From Anaerolineaceae bacterium UBA1415 (GTDB lineage Bacteria > Chloroflexota > Anaerolineae > Anaerolineales > Anaerolineaceae), in assembly GCA_002305635.1 (NCBI GenBank), contig DBPR01000008.1, positions 43,167-107,166 of the forward strand: a stretch of 64,000 nucleotides of DNA, in the 5' to 3' direction. A program made the position numbers and the translations under genes. Below the pieces are notes generated by a model. That model had not been told where the DNA came from. It worked only from the letters and a program-made list of their open reading frames with translations, and searched no databases. Every line of letters starts with the position of its first letter. Position 1 is the first letter of the stretch. Of the stretch, positions 41,446 through 50,000 are shown one piece after another.

Positions 41446-42648
41446 TTATTGAAGCTTTTGGTAATAGAAAAACTCGTGCTCAGCCGCCAGATCCGGATAA
41501 AAGGCTTTCACCAGGTCCAGCAAGACCACGTCTGGATTCGCCACAGCGCTCTCGTAGTAATCAGTGCCGCCCATATCGGTCACGCGCAGGTTGTTGTTAT
41601 AGACTTCGCCATTCTTATAAGCCGCAAAGTCGCCATAGCGGGAATCCATCGCCAGCAGATCTGCCAGACTATAAGCAAAACCCACATTGATCCACACGTC
41701 AGCATCCTGGGCTCGCTCCACGACAACTTCAAAATCGACCGGATGAGCGAATGTACCTTCCAGATCATTCCAAAGGTATTCGCCGCCAGCATCATTGATC
41801 AGGATCGTGGCATAGCTGTCTTTCGCGGGCATATACCAGGTGCCCTCATAAGCGGTATTGATCAGCACGGTCTTCTTCTCAGTCAGGTCAGCTGTCAGGG
41901 CCTTGACCTCATTGTAGCGCGCCACCATTTCGTCAAAAAGCTTGTCAGCTTCGGCTTCTTTGTCATAGAAAGCGGCAACAAACTTGCCCCATTCAGCCCG
42001 ACCAAGGGGGTCCTGCTCCAGATAATCAGCGTTGATCACGACCGGCAGACCGGCTTGTTCCAGCGCGGGATGGGTATCCCAATCGGGAGAACCGGAAGCG
42101 GAGGTCATGATGACATCCGGCTTGAGCTCGATCAGCGCTTCCACGTCAATTGTTGGGCCGCTGCCAACGCTGGCGATCATCCCAGCCTCCGACCAGGTGC
42201 GCACCTCAGGGTTATAGGTATAGTCAGGGGTATCGATTGCGACCAGAGTGCTGAGCATATCGATCTGATCCAGGAAAGGCAAATAGGTCGTCGAGAGCGA
42301 CACAAAGCTGTCGATCGGAGTGTTGATCACCGTCGCATTTCCAAGATCATCGGACACGGTGGTACCAGTGGGGACAAGCGCGTAAACATAGGGTTCGGTT
42401 GCGCCATCCCAGGGTTTGGTGACAGTCAGCAGTTTGTAGCCGTCTCTGTATTCAAGCGTGAAATTCTTTGCGTAGTCGATCGTCACTTGTTCAACGACTT
42501 CGACGGGTACTTCAACTGTGGTTTCTGCCTGAATGGGTGCGTCTGTCGCGACCACGTCCACGGGGTCAGCAACAGGGGCTGTTGCGGTCTGGCATGCGGG
42601 CAAAACCAGAATGATCAGAACAGCCAGAAAGGTAACAATTTTTTTCAT
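41446..42648 (-). CDS. Corrinoid-uptake ABC substrate-binding lipoprotein (BtuF-like)
   Basis: 400 residues. A signal peptide ends in lipobox LPAC (Cys about 19). The PF01497 fold shows VSLSTTYLPFLDQIDMLSTL near 105, IELKPDVIMTSAS, and a long helix between lobes. AGGAG precedes the ATG. First gene of the uptake operon under the cobalamin riboswitch; the binding pocket alone would not separate corrinoid from haem or siderophore, so the substrate comes from context. Confidence 0.9.
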   Translation of the reverse strand: MKKIVTFLAVLIILVLPACQTATAPVADPVDVVATDAPIQAETTVEVPVEVVEQVTIDYAKNFTLEYRDGYKLLTVTKPWDGATEPYVYALVPTGTTVSDDLGNATVINTPIDSFVSLSTTYLPFLDQIDMLSTLVAIDTPDYTYNPEVRTWSEAGMIASVGSGPTIDVEALIELKPDVIMTSASGSPDWDTHPALEQAGLPVVINADYLEQDPLGRAEWGKFVAAFYDKEAEADKLFDEMVARYNEVKALTADLTEKKTVLINTAYEGTWYMPAKDSYATILINDAGGEYLWNDLEGTFAHPVDFEVVVERAQDADVWINVGFAYSLADLLAMDSRYGDFAAYKNGEVYNNNLRVTDMGGTDYYESAVANPDVVLLDLVKAFYPDLAAEHEFFYYQKLQ

Positions 42649-42673
42649 ATTCTCCTCTTTTCTAAAGATCTAA

Positions 42674-42706
42674 TAAAAAAATCACCCTTTCTGGATTAGA
42701 AAGGGT
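42674..42706 (-). terminator. Riboswitch expression-platform terminator
   Basis: A 9-bp stem ACCCTTTCT/AGAAAGGGT (42684-42692 with 42698-42706) with a T7 run on the minus strand sits between the aptamer and the binding-protein gene. Another hairpin (ACCTTCT/AGAAGGT, about 42729-42749) lies between it and the aptamer and may be part of the switch. Confidence 0.85.
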
Positions 42707-42759
42707 TGAGAAGAACTTGCTCTCACCCACCTTCTTAATCCGAGAAGGTCAAAATGGGC

Positions 42760-42875
42760 TTCCTGAGGTTGGTTTCCTGACTTGTCTTGCGACTTACAGT
42801 TGCGGTACAGTGTTGGCCTCACACCAACTTCCACCATTACACCCTGACATCCGGGCATCGGGCTACCTCAGTATT
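42760..42875 (-). ncRNA. Cobalamin riboswitch
   Basis: On the minus strand the conserved core GCAACTGTAA (42803-42794) and the B12 box AAGTCAGGA (42783-42775) are intact, closed by P1 CTGAGGT/ACCTCAG (42763-42769 with 42865-42871). The hairpin TTGGTGTGAGGCCAA lies between. Binding of adenosyl- or methylcobalamin should favour the downstream terminator and switch off the uptake operon. Confidence 0.93.
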
Positions 42876-42888
42876 CATTTGTGACCAT

Positions 42889-42917
42889 ATCCTATCACTT
42901 GAAAAATCCAAAGTCAA
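42889..42917 (-). promoter_or_regulatory. Promoter of the riboswitch-controlled operon
   Basis: TTGACT (42917-42912), a 17-nt spacer and TAGGAT (42894-42889) on the minus strand, about 15 nt before the aptamer P1 stem. Confidence 0.75.
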
Positions 42918-43066
42918 GGACGGGTTCCACTTTATGGGTTTGTTGTGATTTTCGGATCAGGTTTGAACGCTGGAATAGAGAAAAAAAATAAACACATTCC
43001 ACCACCATAACAAAAACCACCCATGTCCACAATGAGATCTTTGCGTTCTTAAGCCCGATTTCGTTG

Positions 43067-43072
43067 TACAAT
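43067..43072 (+). promoter_or_regulatory. -10 box, leaderless GTG start
   Basis: TACAAT ends 7 nt before the GTG at 43080; no Shine-Dalgarno. Confidence 0.6.
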
Positions 43073-43079
43073 TCAAGCC

Positions 43080-43706
43080 GTGAAAAAAACCTCTTTGCGA
43101 AGCCTGTCCGAAAAAAACCTTGCCCGTTTCCAATCGCTCCAGATCGGGAACGACTGCGCCATCCACGCGCTTTCCGCCGCGATCGAATTGCTCACCGAAG
43201 TGCGCCTTGACCCCCAGGAACTGATCGAAGAAGTCAACCGCATCTGGTGGCAGGGGCGTTTTTATCGCCTTTTACCCAAACAAGGCATCACCCCACCCCT
43301 GCAGGTGCGCCTGACGGATTACCTTGCCAACACGCGCGATCTGCCCATTCAGGCCGAACTACTGCATATCAACCCTGAGCTCCTGCGCCTGACAGCTCAA
43401 TCGGACAAGGTCGCCAGCCTGGTCACCATTTACTGGTGGTTTGGCAAGTCACCATCCATCTATTACAAAGACCAGCCCACCAACTACAACCGACCTGAAG
43501 GCGCCAGCGGTCACACCATGCTATTCGCCGCCTATGATCCTGAACATAAAAGTGGTGATATCTCGACACCATGGGGTTTCATCAATTCATGGGTGAGCGA
43601 AGGCAGCGGCTTGTTTTGGATGAGCGATCCCGACTTCCGCCGCAGCTGGGGAATACCGATTCCCCGTTGGGGGAAGAATGCTGTAGTTTTATTATCCTTG
43701 AAATGA
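43080..43706 (+). CDS. C39-like papain-fold protein, cytoplasmic
   Basis: 208 residues from a GTG start. GNDCAIHALSAAIELL has a Cys at the position of the C39 nucleophile (about 25), and GASGHTMLFAAYD a His at the catalytic position (about 142); GFINSWVSEGSG may supply the third residue. There is no signal peptide, unlike the C39-like lipoprotein at 6487. Peptidase activity is plausible but not shown. It converges on the YigZ gene with 1 nt between stops. Confidence 0.7.
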   Translation: MKKTSLRSLSEKNLARFQSLQIGNDCAIHALSAAIELLTEVRLDPQELIEEVNRIWWQGRFYRLLPKQGITPPLQVRLTDYLANTRDLPIQAELLHINPELLRLTAQSDKVASLVTIYWWFGKSPSIYYKDQPTNYNRPEGASGHTMLFAAYDPEHKSGDISTPWGFINSWVSEGSGLFWMSDPDFRRSWGIPIPRWGKNAVVLLSLK

Positions 43707-43707
43707 G

Positions 43708-44352
43708 CTAAGAAACCGGGAAAACGGTCTCAGGGTTTCTTTCAATTTCCACGATCTCAACCTGACCTTTGCACAACTCGACCAGGTCCGTCTTAAAGCT
43801 CTCTTCGTTTTCCACTTTGAATTGGACCAGAAGATCAACTTCAACAGCGAAAACCTTATCCAAAACAATTCCATTGTTGCTTTCGATCAGTCTTATACAG
43901 AGCTCATACAAATTATAGGGGATCGTAAACGCAAGCGTGACCGTCTCGACCAGTTCTGCCAGTTTCACCAAAGGTAGTATCTCCCTTACGGCATCTCCAT
44001 AGGCTTTTACCAGCCCACCTGTGCCTAACTTTGTGCCGCCAAAATAGCGCGTTACCACCACAACGACATTCCCGAGCCCGCTGCCCTGCAAAACCGCCAA
44101 AGCCGGACGACCGGAAGTGCCAGAAGGCTCGCCATCGTCGGAACAATGCGTGATCAGGCTCTTCCCGTGCCCGATCACGAAGGCCGGCACGTTATGGGTC
44201 GCGTCCGGATATCGCCTTTTGATCTCGGCGATGTACTCCCGCGCTTCTTCCACAATCTTCGCGGGCGCCAGGCTGGCAATAAAGCGGCTGTTGACAACTA
44301 AGATCTCATTCTCGATCTCTTCAAGTGGAATTAAACGTTTTTCGCTGTCCAT
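43708..44352 (-). CDS. YigZ/IMPACT family protein
   Basis: 214 residues. SRFIASLAPAKIVEEAREYI, then SDDGEPSGTSGRPAL and VVTRYFGGTKLGTGGLVKAYG (residues 93 onward, given in part) are the IMPACT (UPF0029) marks; the C-terminal half is the YigZ domain with an EF-G-like fold. The role in bacteria is unclear. The ATG lies 6 nt after TATGAT (44364-44359, minus strand), another leaderless-type start. Confidence 0.9.
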   Translation of the reverse strand: MDSEKRLIPLEEIENEILVVNSRFIASLAPAKIVEEAREYIAEIKRRYPDATHNVPAFVIGHGKSLITHCSDDGEPSGTSGRPALAVLQGSGLGNVVVVVTRYFGGTKLGTGGLVKAYGDAVREILPLVKLAELVETVTLAFTIPYNLYELCIRLIESNNGIVLDKVFAVEVDLLVQFKVENEESFKTDLVELCKGQVEIVEIERNPETVFPVS

Positions 44353-44358
44353 TGCTTA

Positions 44359-44373
44359 ATCATACGCTATAAT
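44359..44373. promoter_or_regulatory. Back-to-back -10 boxes of the YigZ and DUF1294 genes
   Basis: TATGAT on the minus strand (44364-44359) serves YigZ, and TATAAT on the plus strand (44368-44373) serves the DUF1294 gene. Only 3 nt separate the two hexamers, so polymerases cannot use both at once. Confidence 0.6.
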
Positions 44374-44404
44374 TGCCACTTATCGGAGTAATTTGGAGAA
44401 AAAC

Positions 44405-44656
44405 ATGGCACGATTATTGATCCCGATGAGTATGATCACCTTTTTATTGATGGGTTACGATAAAATGCAGGCAAAAAATGACGGCCAGCGCATCCCGGAA
44501 CGCGTCTTGTTTGTTTTAGGTATTCTCGGTGGCGCGATCGGCGGCTTGTTGGGCATGCAGGTCTTCCGACACAAAACCCGCCATGGTTCTTTTTGGTTGA
44601 TATTTGGCGCTGCCGCAGTCGTGCATTTGCTCCTCCTCGTCTTTTTTACAAAGTGA
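44405..44656 (+). CDS. DUF1294 small membrane protein
   Basis: 83 residues. YDKMQAKNDGQRIPERVLF, GGAIGGLLGMQVFRHKTRH and a final hydrophobic helix fit DUF1294, with two to three membrane segments. Function unknown in the family. The ATG has GGAG 6 nt upstream. Confidence 0.85.
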   Translation: MARLLIPMSMITFLLMGYDKMQAKNDGQRIPERVLFVLGILGGAIGGLLGMQVFRHKTRHGSFWLIFGAAAVVHLLLLVFFTK

Positions 44657-44896
44657 AATTGACCAACAAAAGGCAAAGACCAAAGCCGGTGTCCAAAATG
44701 GCTCCCTGATACCAAAACATCAAACAATGAGCAGTCAGGCTCGCGCGTTATTGCTGCCATTAAAAAAGTTCCATCGATCATGGATTGAACTGACACTTTT
44801 CCAAAAAAGATAAATGCGGATTGAACTTAAATTTTCCCCAGCATTACCGCTTTGCGATATAATAAAAAGATAGTCTTAAAACCCGACTTGGAGAGG

Positions 44897-46759
44897 ATGG
44901 TTGACTTGGTTCATGTTGAGAACATTTCAGAAATTCGCCCTCTCATCGCGGACGAATTTCATGTTGGCGAATTTATCCCGCGTACGGAGACCATCCAACG
45001 CGCCTGGGATTGGGGAAAACAAGTTCACGCCGGTCAACTGCGCCTTTCAGGCGAACCCTATTTTGAAACCCATTGCGGCTGGGTGGGTGCTTTTGTTGAC
45101 AGACTCGTAAAAAAAGAATCCTGGACGATCGCAGCCTTACTCCACGATACGGTTGAAGATACCGGCGAAACGCTGGATGCAATACGCGAGTTATTCCCTG
45201 GTGATCTTGGTAACGAAGTCGCCCACATTATTGATGGTCTCACGAAGATCAGTAATCCCCGGGATGGCAACAGCCGTGAGATGGAAACCCTGCGAAAAAT
45301 CGCCATGTTCCGTGATCCGGCTGTTTTTGTTGTCAAACTCGCCGATAAAAGCCACAACATGATGACGCTCCAATACATGTCGCCTGATAAGCGCTGGTCC
45401 AAGGCCAATGAGGCCATCCGCGCCTATGGCAAGTTGGCTGGTATTCTCAACTGTTACCGCTGGCGGCGTTGGATCGAAGATATGGCTTTTCCTTATGCCG
45501 AACCCGATTCTTACCACAATGTCCGCTCCCAGATCGATGCAGATCCCCGCCTGAATGTCAACTTTATCCGCTATTACCTCAATGAACTCGCTGGTCTGAT
45601 GAACGCCGAGGGCATTGAAGGCGCTATACGCTTTACGGTAAATGGCTATTGGCAGGCCTGGGACAAGATCCAACGCATGGCACGTTCGCATCGCACTTCT
45701 TTGGATGATTATTCAAACGTGAACGATCTCGTCAGCTTCCGTATGCTCGTCAAGGAACCAGACGAAATGGCTTGTTACCGCTTGCTCGCGCGGGTAAACA
45801 AGTATTTTTCGCGTAATCTCGACCAGGATCGCTTCGACGATTACATCGCGTCGCCCCAAAATGGCTACCGCGCTCTCCAGGTGACCTCTTACCTGCCGGG
45901 CATTGGGGCCATCGAAATCGCCATCACCACCGAAGATTATGAGGGTGAAAACACCTGGGGCGTCATCCATGCTTTGAACAACAACAAGGACATCAGCCAA
46001 TACCGACCCGTCCAGATCTTCACCACTTTTGGCGGCACTCGCTTCCTCGAAGAAGGCAGCACCATCCTCGACGGTGTTGCATCCATTCAGGATTTTTACC
46101 TCGATAAATTGCACAAGGTGATGGTGAACGGCGAAGAACGCCATATCTACGATACCCTCAACCCAGGCGATGTACTCGAGATCGTCAGCGCCGGGCCGCA
46201 CAAACAGCCCGAAGTGGATTGGCTCAACCATTGTAATCCAACCACAGCCCGGGTTCTGCGCAATGTCCTGGCGCGCGTCAACCTGCGGGAAGACAGTCAG
46301 CTTGGCAAGACCATGATCCATCCCATCCTGGTTCAGCGCGGTTTGCTCGACCTGAGCGATGTTGCCTCGCTCGACCCCAACCGCATTGAGCTACTGTTCG
46401 GTCTGCTTTCCTGTGCCAATCTGGACAATCTTTACACGGCCATTGGCGGTGGTTCGATCCTGCTCAAGGAGTTTGAAAACGCGCTTGATCTGGCGCAGAT
46501 CACCCAATCCTCTTTACGCTGGACTTCAATACAATTCAGAGGCTCAAATGTGTCCAACAAACCCGGTGGCCTGGCATATTTTGCGGGTCTGATCTCAGAG
46601 AGCGGAGCAAATATTATTCGTACGGTAAATACCACCACCAGTACCGGTGATTTCCAGGTGCGTATGGTTTTGACGGGATTGAACGAGGAACAAAAGCCAA
46701 AATTGTTTGATATTTTCAGTAAAAGTCGCTTCGCGCTCGATTCCATTGAGATTTCTTAG
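44897..46759 (+). CDS. SpoT/RelA-like (p)ppGpp protein with degraded synthetase domain
   Basis: 620 residues. The HD hydrolase part is intact: HAGQLRLSGEPYFETH, AALLHDTVEDT (about 81-91) and KLADKSHNMMTL. The synthetase region is recognisable but altered: the RxKxxYSI motif is missing, NGYQSLHT reads NGYRALQV (about 320) and the E-x-Q-I-R-T end reads EIAITT. TGS (about 370-435) and ACT (about 545-620) domains follow. Best reading: a (p)ppGpp hydrolase that can no longer make the signal. ATG 44897 follows GGAGAGG closely; a TATAAT box lies at 44858-44863. The start is not certain. Confidence 0.88.
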   Translation: MVDLVHVENISEIRPLIADEFHVGEFIPRTETIQRAWDWGKQVHAGQLRLSGEPYFETHCGWVGAFVDRLVKKESWTIAALLHDTVEDTGETLDAIRELFPGDLGNEVAHIIDGLTKISNPRDGNSREMETLRKIAMFRDPAVFVVKLADKSHNMMTLQYMSPDKRWSKANEAIRAYGKLAGILNCYRWRRWIEDMAFPYAEPDSYHNVRSQIDADPRLNVNFIRYYLNELAGLMNAEGIEGAIRFTVNGYWQAWDKIQRMARSHRTSLDDYSNVNDLVSFRMLVKEPDEMACYRLLARVNKYFSRNLDQDRFDDYIASPQNGYRALQVTSYLPGIGAIEIAITTEDYEGENTWGVIHALNNNKDISQYRPVQIFTTFGGTRFLEEGSTILDGVASIQDFYLDKLHKVMVNGEERHIYDTLNPGDVLEIVSAGPHKQPEVDWLNHCNPTTARVLRNVLARVNLREDSQLGKTMIHPILVQRGLLDLSDVASLDPNRIELLFGLLSCANLDNLYTAIGGGSILLKEFENALDLAQITQSSLRWTSIQFRGSNVSNKPGGLAYFAGLISESGANIIRTVNTTTSTGDFQVRMVLTGLNEEQKPKLFDIFSKSRFALDSIEIS

Positions 46760-46850
46760 ACCAATTCGCTCTCCACAATTATGTTAGAATATCTGACGAA
46801 AACTCGCACTGAGTCTTTCGGAAAAACTTGCAAGGAGCTCTTTTGCCCTG

Positions 46851-48491
46851 ATGAAATTTTCTAAAAAAACCTCCAGGCCACTGCAGATTGGCTTGATCAT
46901 CCTCGCCTTATTCATGCTCTTCCTGCCGCAAACTGTACAGGCGGCTAACGTTATGCCGCAGGGGCTTGGCCCAGGCCCCGAAGTTGCCACGCCACCACCC
47001 GCGGATGCAAAAGTGCAAGTGTTTTTCTTCTACTCCAATACCTGCAGCCATTGCCTGGCTGTGATCGAAAACATCGTCAACCCGCTGCTAAAAGAAAACG
47101 CAGGTGAAGTGGACATCCGCCTGCTTGAACTGGGCGAAAAAGTCAATTATGAAGCCCTGATGTCCATCGAGACTCAGCTGAATGCTTCCACAGACAACCG
47201 GGACCTGCCGGTCGTCATCATTGGGGATCGTGCTTTGGTTGGCGAAGAGGAAAATCAACTCCATTTGCGCCAATATGTTGAAGAAGGCCTGGCTGGCGAT
47301 GGCATCCCGTTTTATCCCTTTGAAAACCTTGATCCAAACACCCTGATCGTTTCAACGCCCAACCCAAATTCAAACGACATCGAAGCCTGCAGCGTTGATA
47401 ACCCTGAAAATTGTGTTATTGATCATCCCATTTACCTGGCTTACTTCTATCAGACCGGCTGTAAGGAATGCGCCCGCTCTGAAGTGGATCTGGAGTATCT
47501 TAAAAACAAGTATACGAACCTGATCGTGACCGAATTCAATATTTACGATCAGGCAGGTCTGGCAAACTGGATGGCGGAGCGCGTCGGTCGCGCGGATGAG
47601 TTGCACACACCGGCCGTTTTCATTGGCGACCACGCCTGGATCGGGGAAGGCGAGATCCGGCCTCAAACCATCGAACCCGTCCTGCAAACGCTGGAAACCA
47701 GCGGCTCTCCCGCTTTTTGGCGCGAATACAACCCCGAAGAAGGCGGACAGTCGCTCATGGACAAATTCCAGAAAATGGGCTGGGTGGCTGTTTTGCTGGC
47801 AGGACTGGTGGACGGACTAAACCCCTGTGCTTTCGCGACGATCATCTTTTTCGTTTCCTATCTGACCATCAGCGGTAAAAAAGGCAAGCAGATCCTGCTG
47901 ACAGGAGCCAGCTTCACCGTTGGCGTCTTTTTGGCATACCTGATCGTTGGCCTTGGTTTTTATAAGGTCCTTGACCTGGTCAAGGTCTACATGAACATCA
48001 TCAGTAAAATTGTTTACGCCCTGACGGCAATTTTCTGTTTGGTTTTGGCGATTTTAAGCATTCGCGATTACTTCAAAACCCGCGAAGGCAAATTGGACGA
48101 CATGGCGCTCAAACTGCCGGAGCCCTTGCGCAAGCGCATTAACGCCGCCGTTCGCGAGGGACGCAAATCGAGCAGTTATTACCTAAGCGCCTTCATCACC
48201 GGTCTGGTGGTTTCGATCCTCGAGCTGGCTTGCACCGGTCAGATCTACCTGCCTGTGATCATCTCAATGAGCACCATGCCCGAGCTGCGCGGACGAGCTA
48301 CCCTCTTCCTAATCTTTTACAACCTCATGTTCATCGTCCCGCTGATCATCGTTTTCGTGCTTGCCTATTATGGAACAAGCTCAAAGCAATTCACCAACTT
48401 CCTCAAAAAGCATGCCTCAGCGGTGAAGATCGGCATGGCGATCGTCTTTTTGTTGCTGGCGATCTGGCTGGTCACGAGCCTGCTTTCCTGA
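46851..48491 (+). CDS. Tandem thioredoxin + CcdA/DsbD-like membrane fusion
   Basis: 546 residues. A signal anchor (about 1-32) is followed by two extracytoplasmic thioredoxin-like domains, with SNTCSHCLA (about 64-67) and TGCKECARS (about 203-206), then a six-helix CcdA-like domain with DGLNPCAFATIIFF (Cys about 324) and ELACTGQIYLP (Cys about 457), the pair that carries electrons through the membrane. It probably passes reducing power from cytoplasmic thioredoxin to outside disulfides in one chain. The nearest Shine-Dalgarno (AGGAG) is far, so the start is slightly unsure. Confidence 0.85.
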   Translation: MKFSKKTSRPLQIGLIILALFMLFLPQTVQAANVMPQGLGPGPEVATPPPADAKVQVFFFYSNTCSHCLAVIENIVNPLLKENAGEVDIRLLELGEKVNYEALMSIETQLNASTDNRDLPVVIIGDRALVGEEENQLHLRQYVEEGLAGDGIPFYPFENLDPNTLIVSTPNPNSNDIEACSVDNPENCVIDHPIYLAYFYQTGCKECARSEVDLEYLKNKYTNLIVTEFNIYDQAGLANWMAERVGRADELHTPAVFIGDHAWIGEGEIRPQTIEPVLQTLETSGSPAFWREYNPEEGGQSLMDKFQKMGWVAVLLAGLVDGLNPCAFATIIFFVSYLTISGKKGKQILLTGASFTVGVFLAYLIVGLGFYKVLDLVKVYMNIISKIVYALTAIFCLVLAILSIRDYFKTREGKLDDMALKLPEPLRKRINAAVREGRKSSSYYLSAFITGLVVSILELACTGQIYLPVIISMSTMPELRGRATLFLIFYNLMFIVPLIIVFVLAYYGTSSKQFTNFLKKHASAVKIGMAIVFLLLAIWLVTSLLS

Positions 48492-48519
48492 TCGCCTTAT
48501 TGATTCACGTTAATAAAAG

Positions 48520-48547
48520 GACGGGTACATGCCCGTCTCTTTTTTTT
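48520..48547 (+). terminator. Terminator after the Trx-CcdA gene
   Basis: GACGGG (48520-48525) pairs with CCCGTC (48532-48537), followed by TCT and a T8 run. Confidence 0.88.
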
Positions 48548-48559
48548 ACATAGGGCTTT

Positions 48560-48992
48560 AGCCATCTAATGTTGTGGGAGAGGCTTGTTAAGCCTTCTCC
48601 GCTCGGGAGAAGGTGCCCGAAGGGCGGATGAGGGGTTGCCTGCAGGGCGGACTGCTTGCGCTCTGGGTACCAGAGTGAGGGGTTGCCTGCAGGGCTGGTG
48701 CTGCCAAAAGATATGAGTACTAATCGTTATAAGCGGATGAGAGGTTTCTGTTAAGCCTTCTCCCCGGGGAGAAGGTGCCCGAAGATCGGATGAGGGATTG
48801 CCCGAAGGGCGGATGAGGGGTTACCCGCAGGACGGACTAAAAAAGAAACCACGCAGTAGTGGATGAGGGCAGCCTAAGGGCAGACTCCGTGAGAAGGTAC
48901 CAGAGTGATAGGCGTGTATGATAGATAAAGGAAGCGTAAGTAGTGGCAGGCATTGTATATTCCCCACCTTCGACCCATCGCGTTTTTATCGC
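48560..48992. repeat. Array of GC-rich hairpin repeats
   Basis: No gene. CCTTCTC-cgctcg-GGAGAAGG (48593-48613) and the perfect palindrome CCTTCTCCCC/GGGGAGAAGG (48756-48775) are each followed by GTGCCCGAAG and a run of GCGGATGAGGGGTTGCC-type units, which repeat with changes to about 48840. The same vocabulary appears at 31.3-31.7 and 35.6 kb. Confidence 0.75.
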
Positions 48993-49019
48993 AATGCGCC
49001 ATTCTATGAGTGGCGCATT
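48993..49019 (-). terminator. Possible terminator overlapping the end of the PHP gene
   Basis: AATGCGCCA (48993-49001) pairs with TGGCGCATT (49011-49019). The stem includes the last codons of the PHP gene. T tails are poor, so this is a weak call. Confidence 0.35.
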
Positions 49020-49669
49020 TTATTAACAACTTTCGCGATCGTACTGTGCAGATGCACGATACTGCCAGAAAGTTCTCCCTCAAAACTTGAGTTTTTTACT
49101 GCCTGGCGCAATTCGTCCGCGGTGTTGAAATCAGGCAGTTTCAATACCGCCCGGCCAAGCTCGGGCAAGGTATGCGCGTCCGAGCCAACCATCCATGCCA
49201 GGCCGTGTTCATTCGCAAATGTGCCGGCTTGTTCGTTGAAAATTGGTTTTCTGCAGCGTGCGTTAAACGCCTCGACCCCGTCAAGATACGGCACCAGGCT
49301 TTCGAGCGTCCCCGGATTCCAGCTTGAACCGCGCCAGGGATCGAAGGGATGAGCGATGTTGATGAAAGCGCCCTGATCCTGAAGGCGTTTGACCACTTCA
49401 AGCGGCGGCAGGCCGTCCGGGATCTCTTCGCTCATGAAATAACCAAGGATCTCGCCTTCGCTTGTCAGGATCTCTTCACTGACGATCACAAGATCCGGCG
49501 CCAACTGATGGGCTTTGATCGAGCCACCAATTTTTCCATGATCCGTGATCGCCAGCTTCCCGATCCCCTTTTTCCGACAAGTCGCGATCATGTCTTCAAC
49601 ACGTGAAAGGCTGTCAAAAGAATAATTTGAATGGCTGTGAAATTCTGCGAGAATTGGATTGGTTGTCAT
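49004..49669 (-). CDS. PHP-domain metal-dependent phosphoesterase
   Basis: 221 residues. EFHSHSNYSFDS, AITDHGKIGG, NIAHPFDP and VGSDAHTLPELG carry the four PHP metal-binding motifs. Single-domain PHP proteins hydrolyse small phosphate esters or nucleotides. No neighbour suggests a substrate. Confidence 0.85.
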   Translation of the reverse strand: MTTNPILAEFHSHSNYSFDSLSRVEDMIATCRKKGIGKLAITDHGKIGGSIKAHQLAPDLVIVSEEILTSEGEILGYFMSEEIPDGLPPLEVVKRLQDQGAFINIAHPFDPWRGSSWNPGTLESLVPYLDGVEAFNARCRKPIFNEQAGTFANEHGLAWMVGSDAHTLPELGRAVLKLPDFNTADELRQAVKNSSFEGELSGSIVHLHSTIAKVVNKMRHS

Positions 49670-49911
49670 TGGTTTCTCTTTTCTTCGTGGTCAGCAATAG
49701 TATATCATTCGTCTATTATGAGAAACCAGAATGTAGAAGCGACCATAACGAGCATAGTCATTCGAGAACTGCAATTCAAGAACTGCTGCGTGCCCCTTGA
49801 CACATCAAGCCTTGCTGGCATACAATTAAAACATGATCAAGTCCTACCGATAATCATTGTTTCTGCCAGCGATTTGCTTGTTTTATGGCAATCCTGTTGG
49901 CATGGGTCGGG
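49670..49911. other. Intergenic, no gene seen
   Basis: Divergent spacer between the PHP and GNAT genes. A TATACT box (minus strand, about 49706) may serve the PHP gene. Short plus-strand ORFs here lack coding character. Confidence 0.5.
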
Positions 49912-49979
49912 TTGCGTCTGTTCATAAACTTCGTATACTAATATTTTGAACCACTGGCAATTTCGACCAGTGTTTTTTT
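49912..49979 (+). promoter_or_regulatory. Promoter plus immediate hairpin-T7 attenuator before the GNAT gene
   Basis: TTGCGT (49912-49917), a 16-nt spacer, TATACT (49934-49939). The predicted transcript starts near 49946 and at once forms CACTGG/CCAGTG (49952-49957 with 49967-49972) followed by T7 (49973-49979), 21 nt before the ATG. A terminator here would stop most transcripts unless it is opened. Confidence 0.6.
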
Positions 49980-50000
49980 ATTACTTACAGGGAGATTACT

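Noticed and set aside
41227..42699. 490-codon plus-strand ORF across the corrinoid transporter genes
   Set aside because: Antisense to the binding-protein and permease genes, whose motifs are clear; it also runs over the riboswitch terminator.
48560..48992. CRISPR array
   Set aside because: The repeats are palindromic, of unequal length and without regular spacers; no cas genes nearby.
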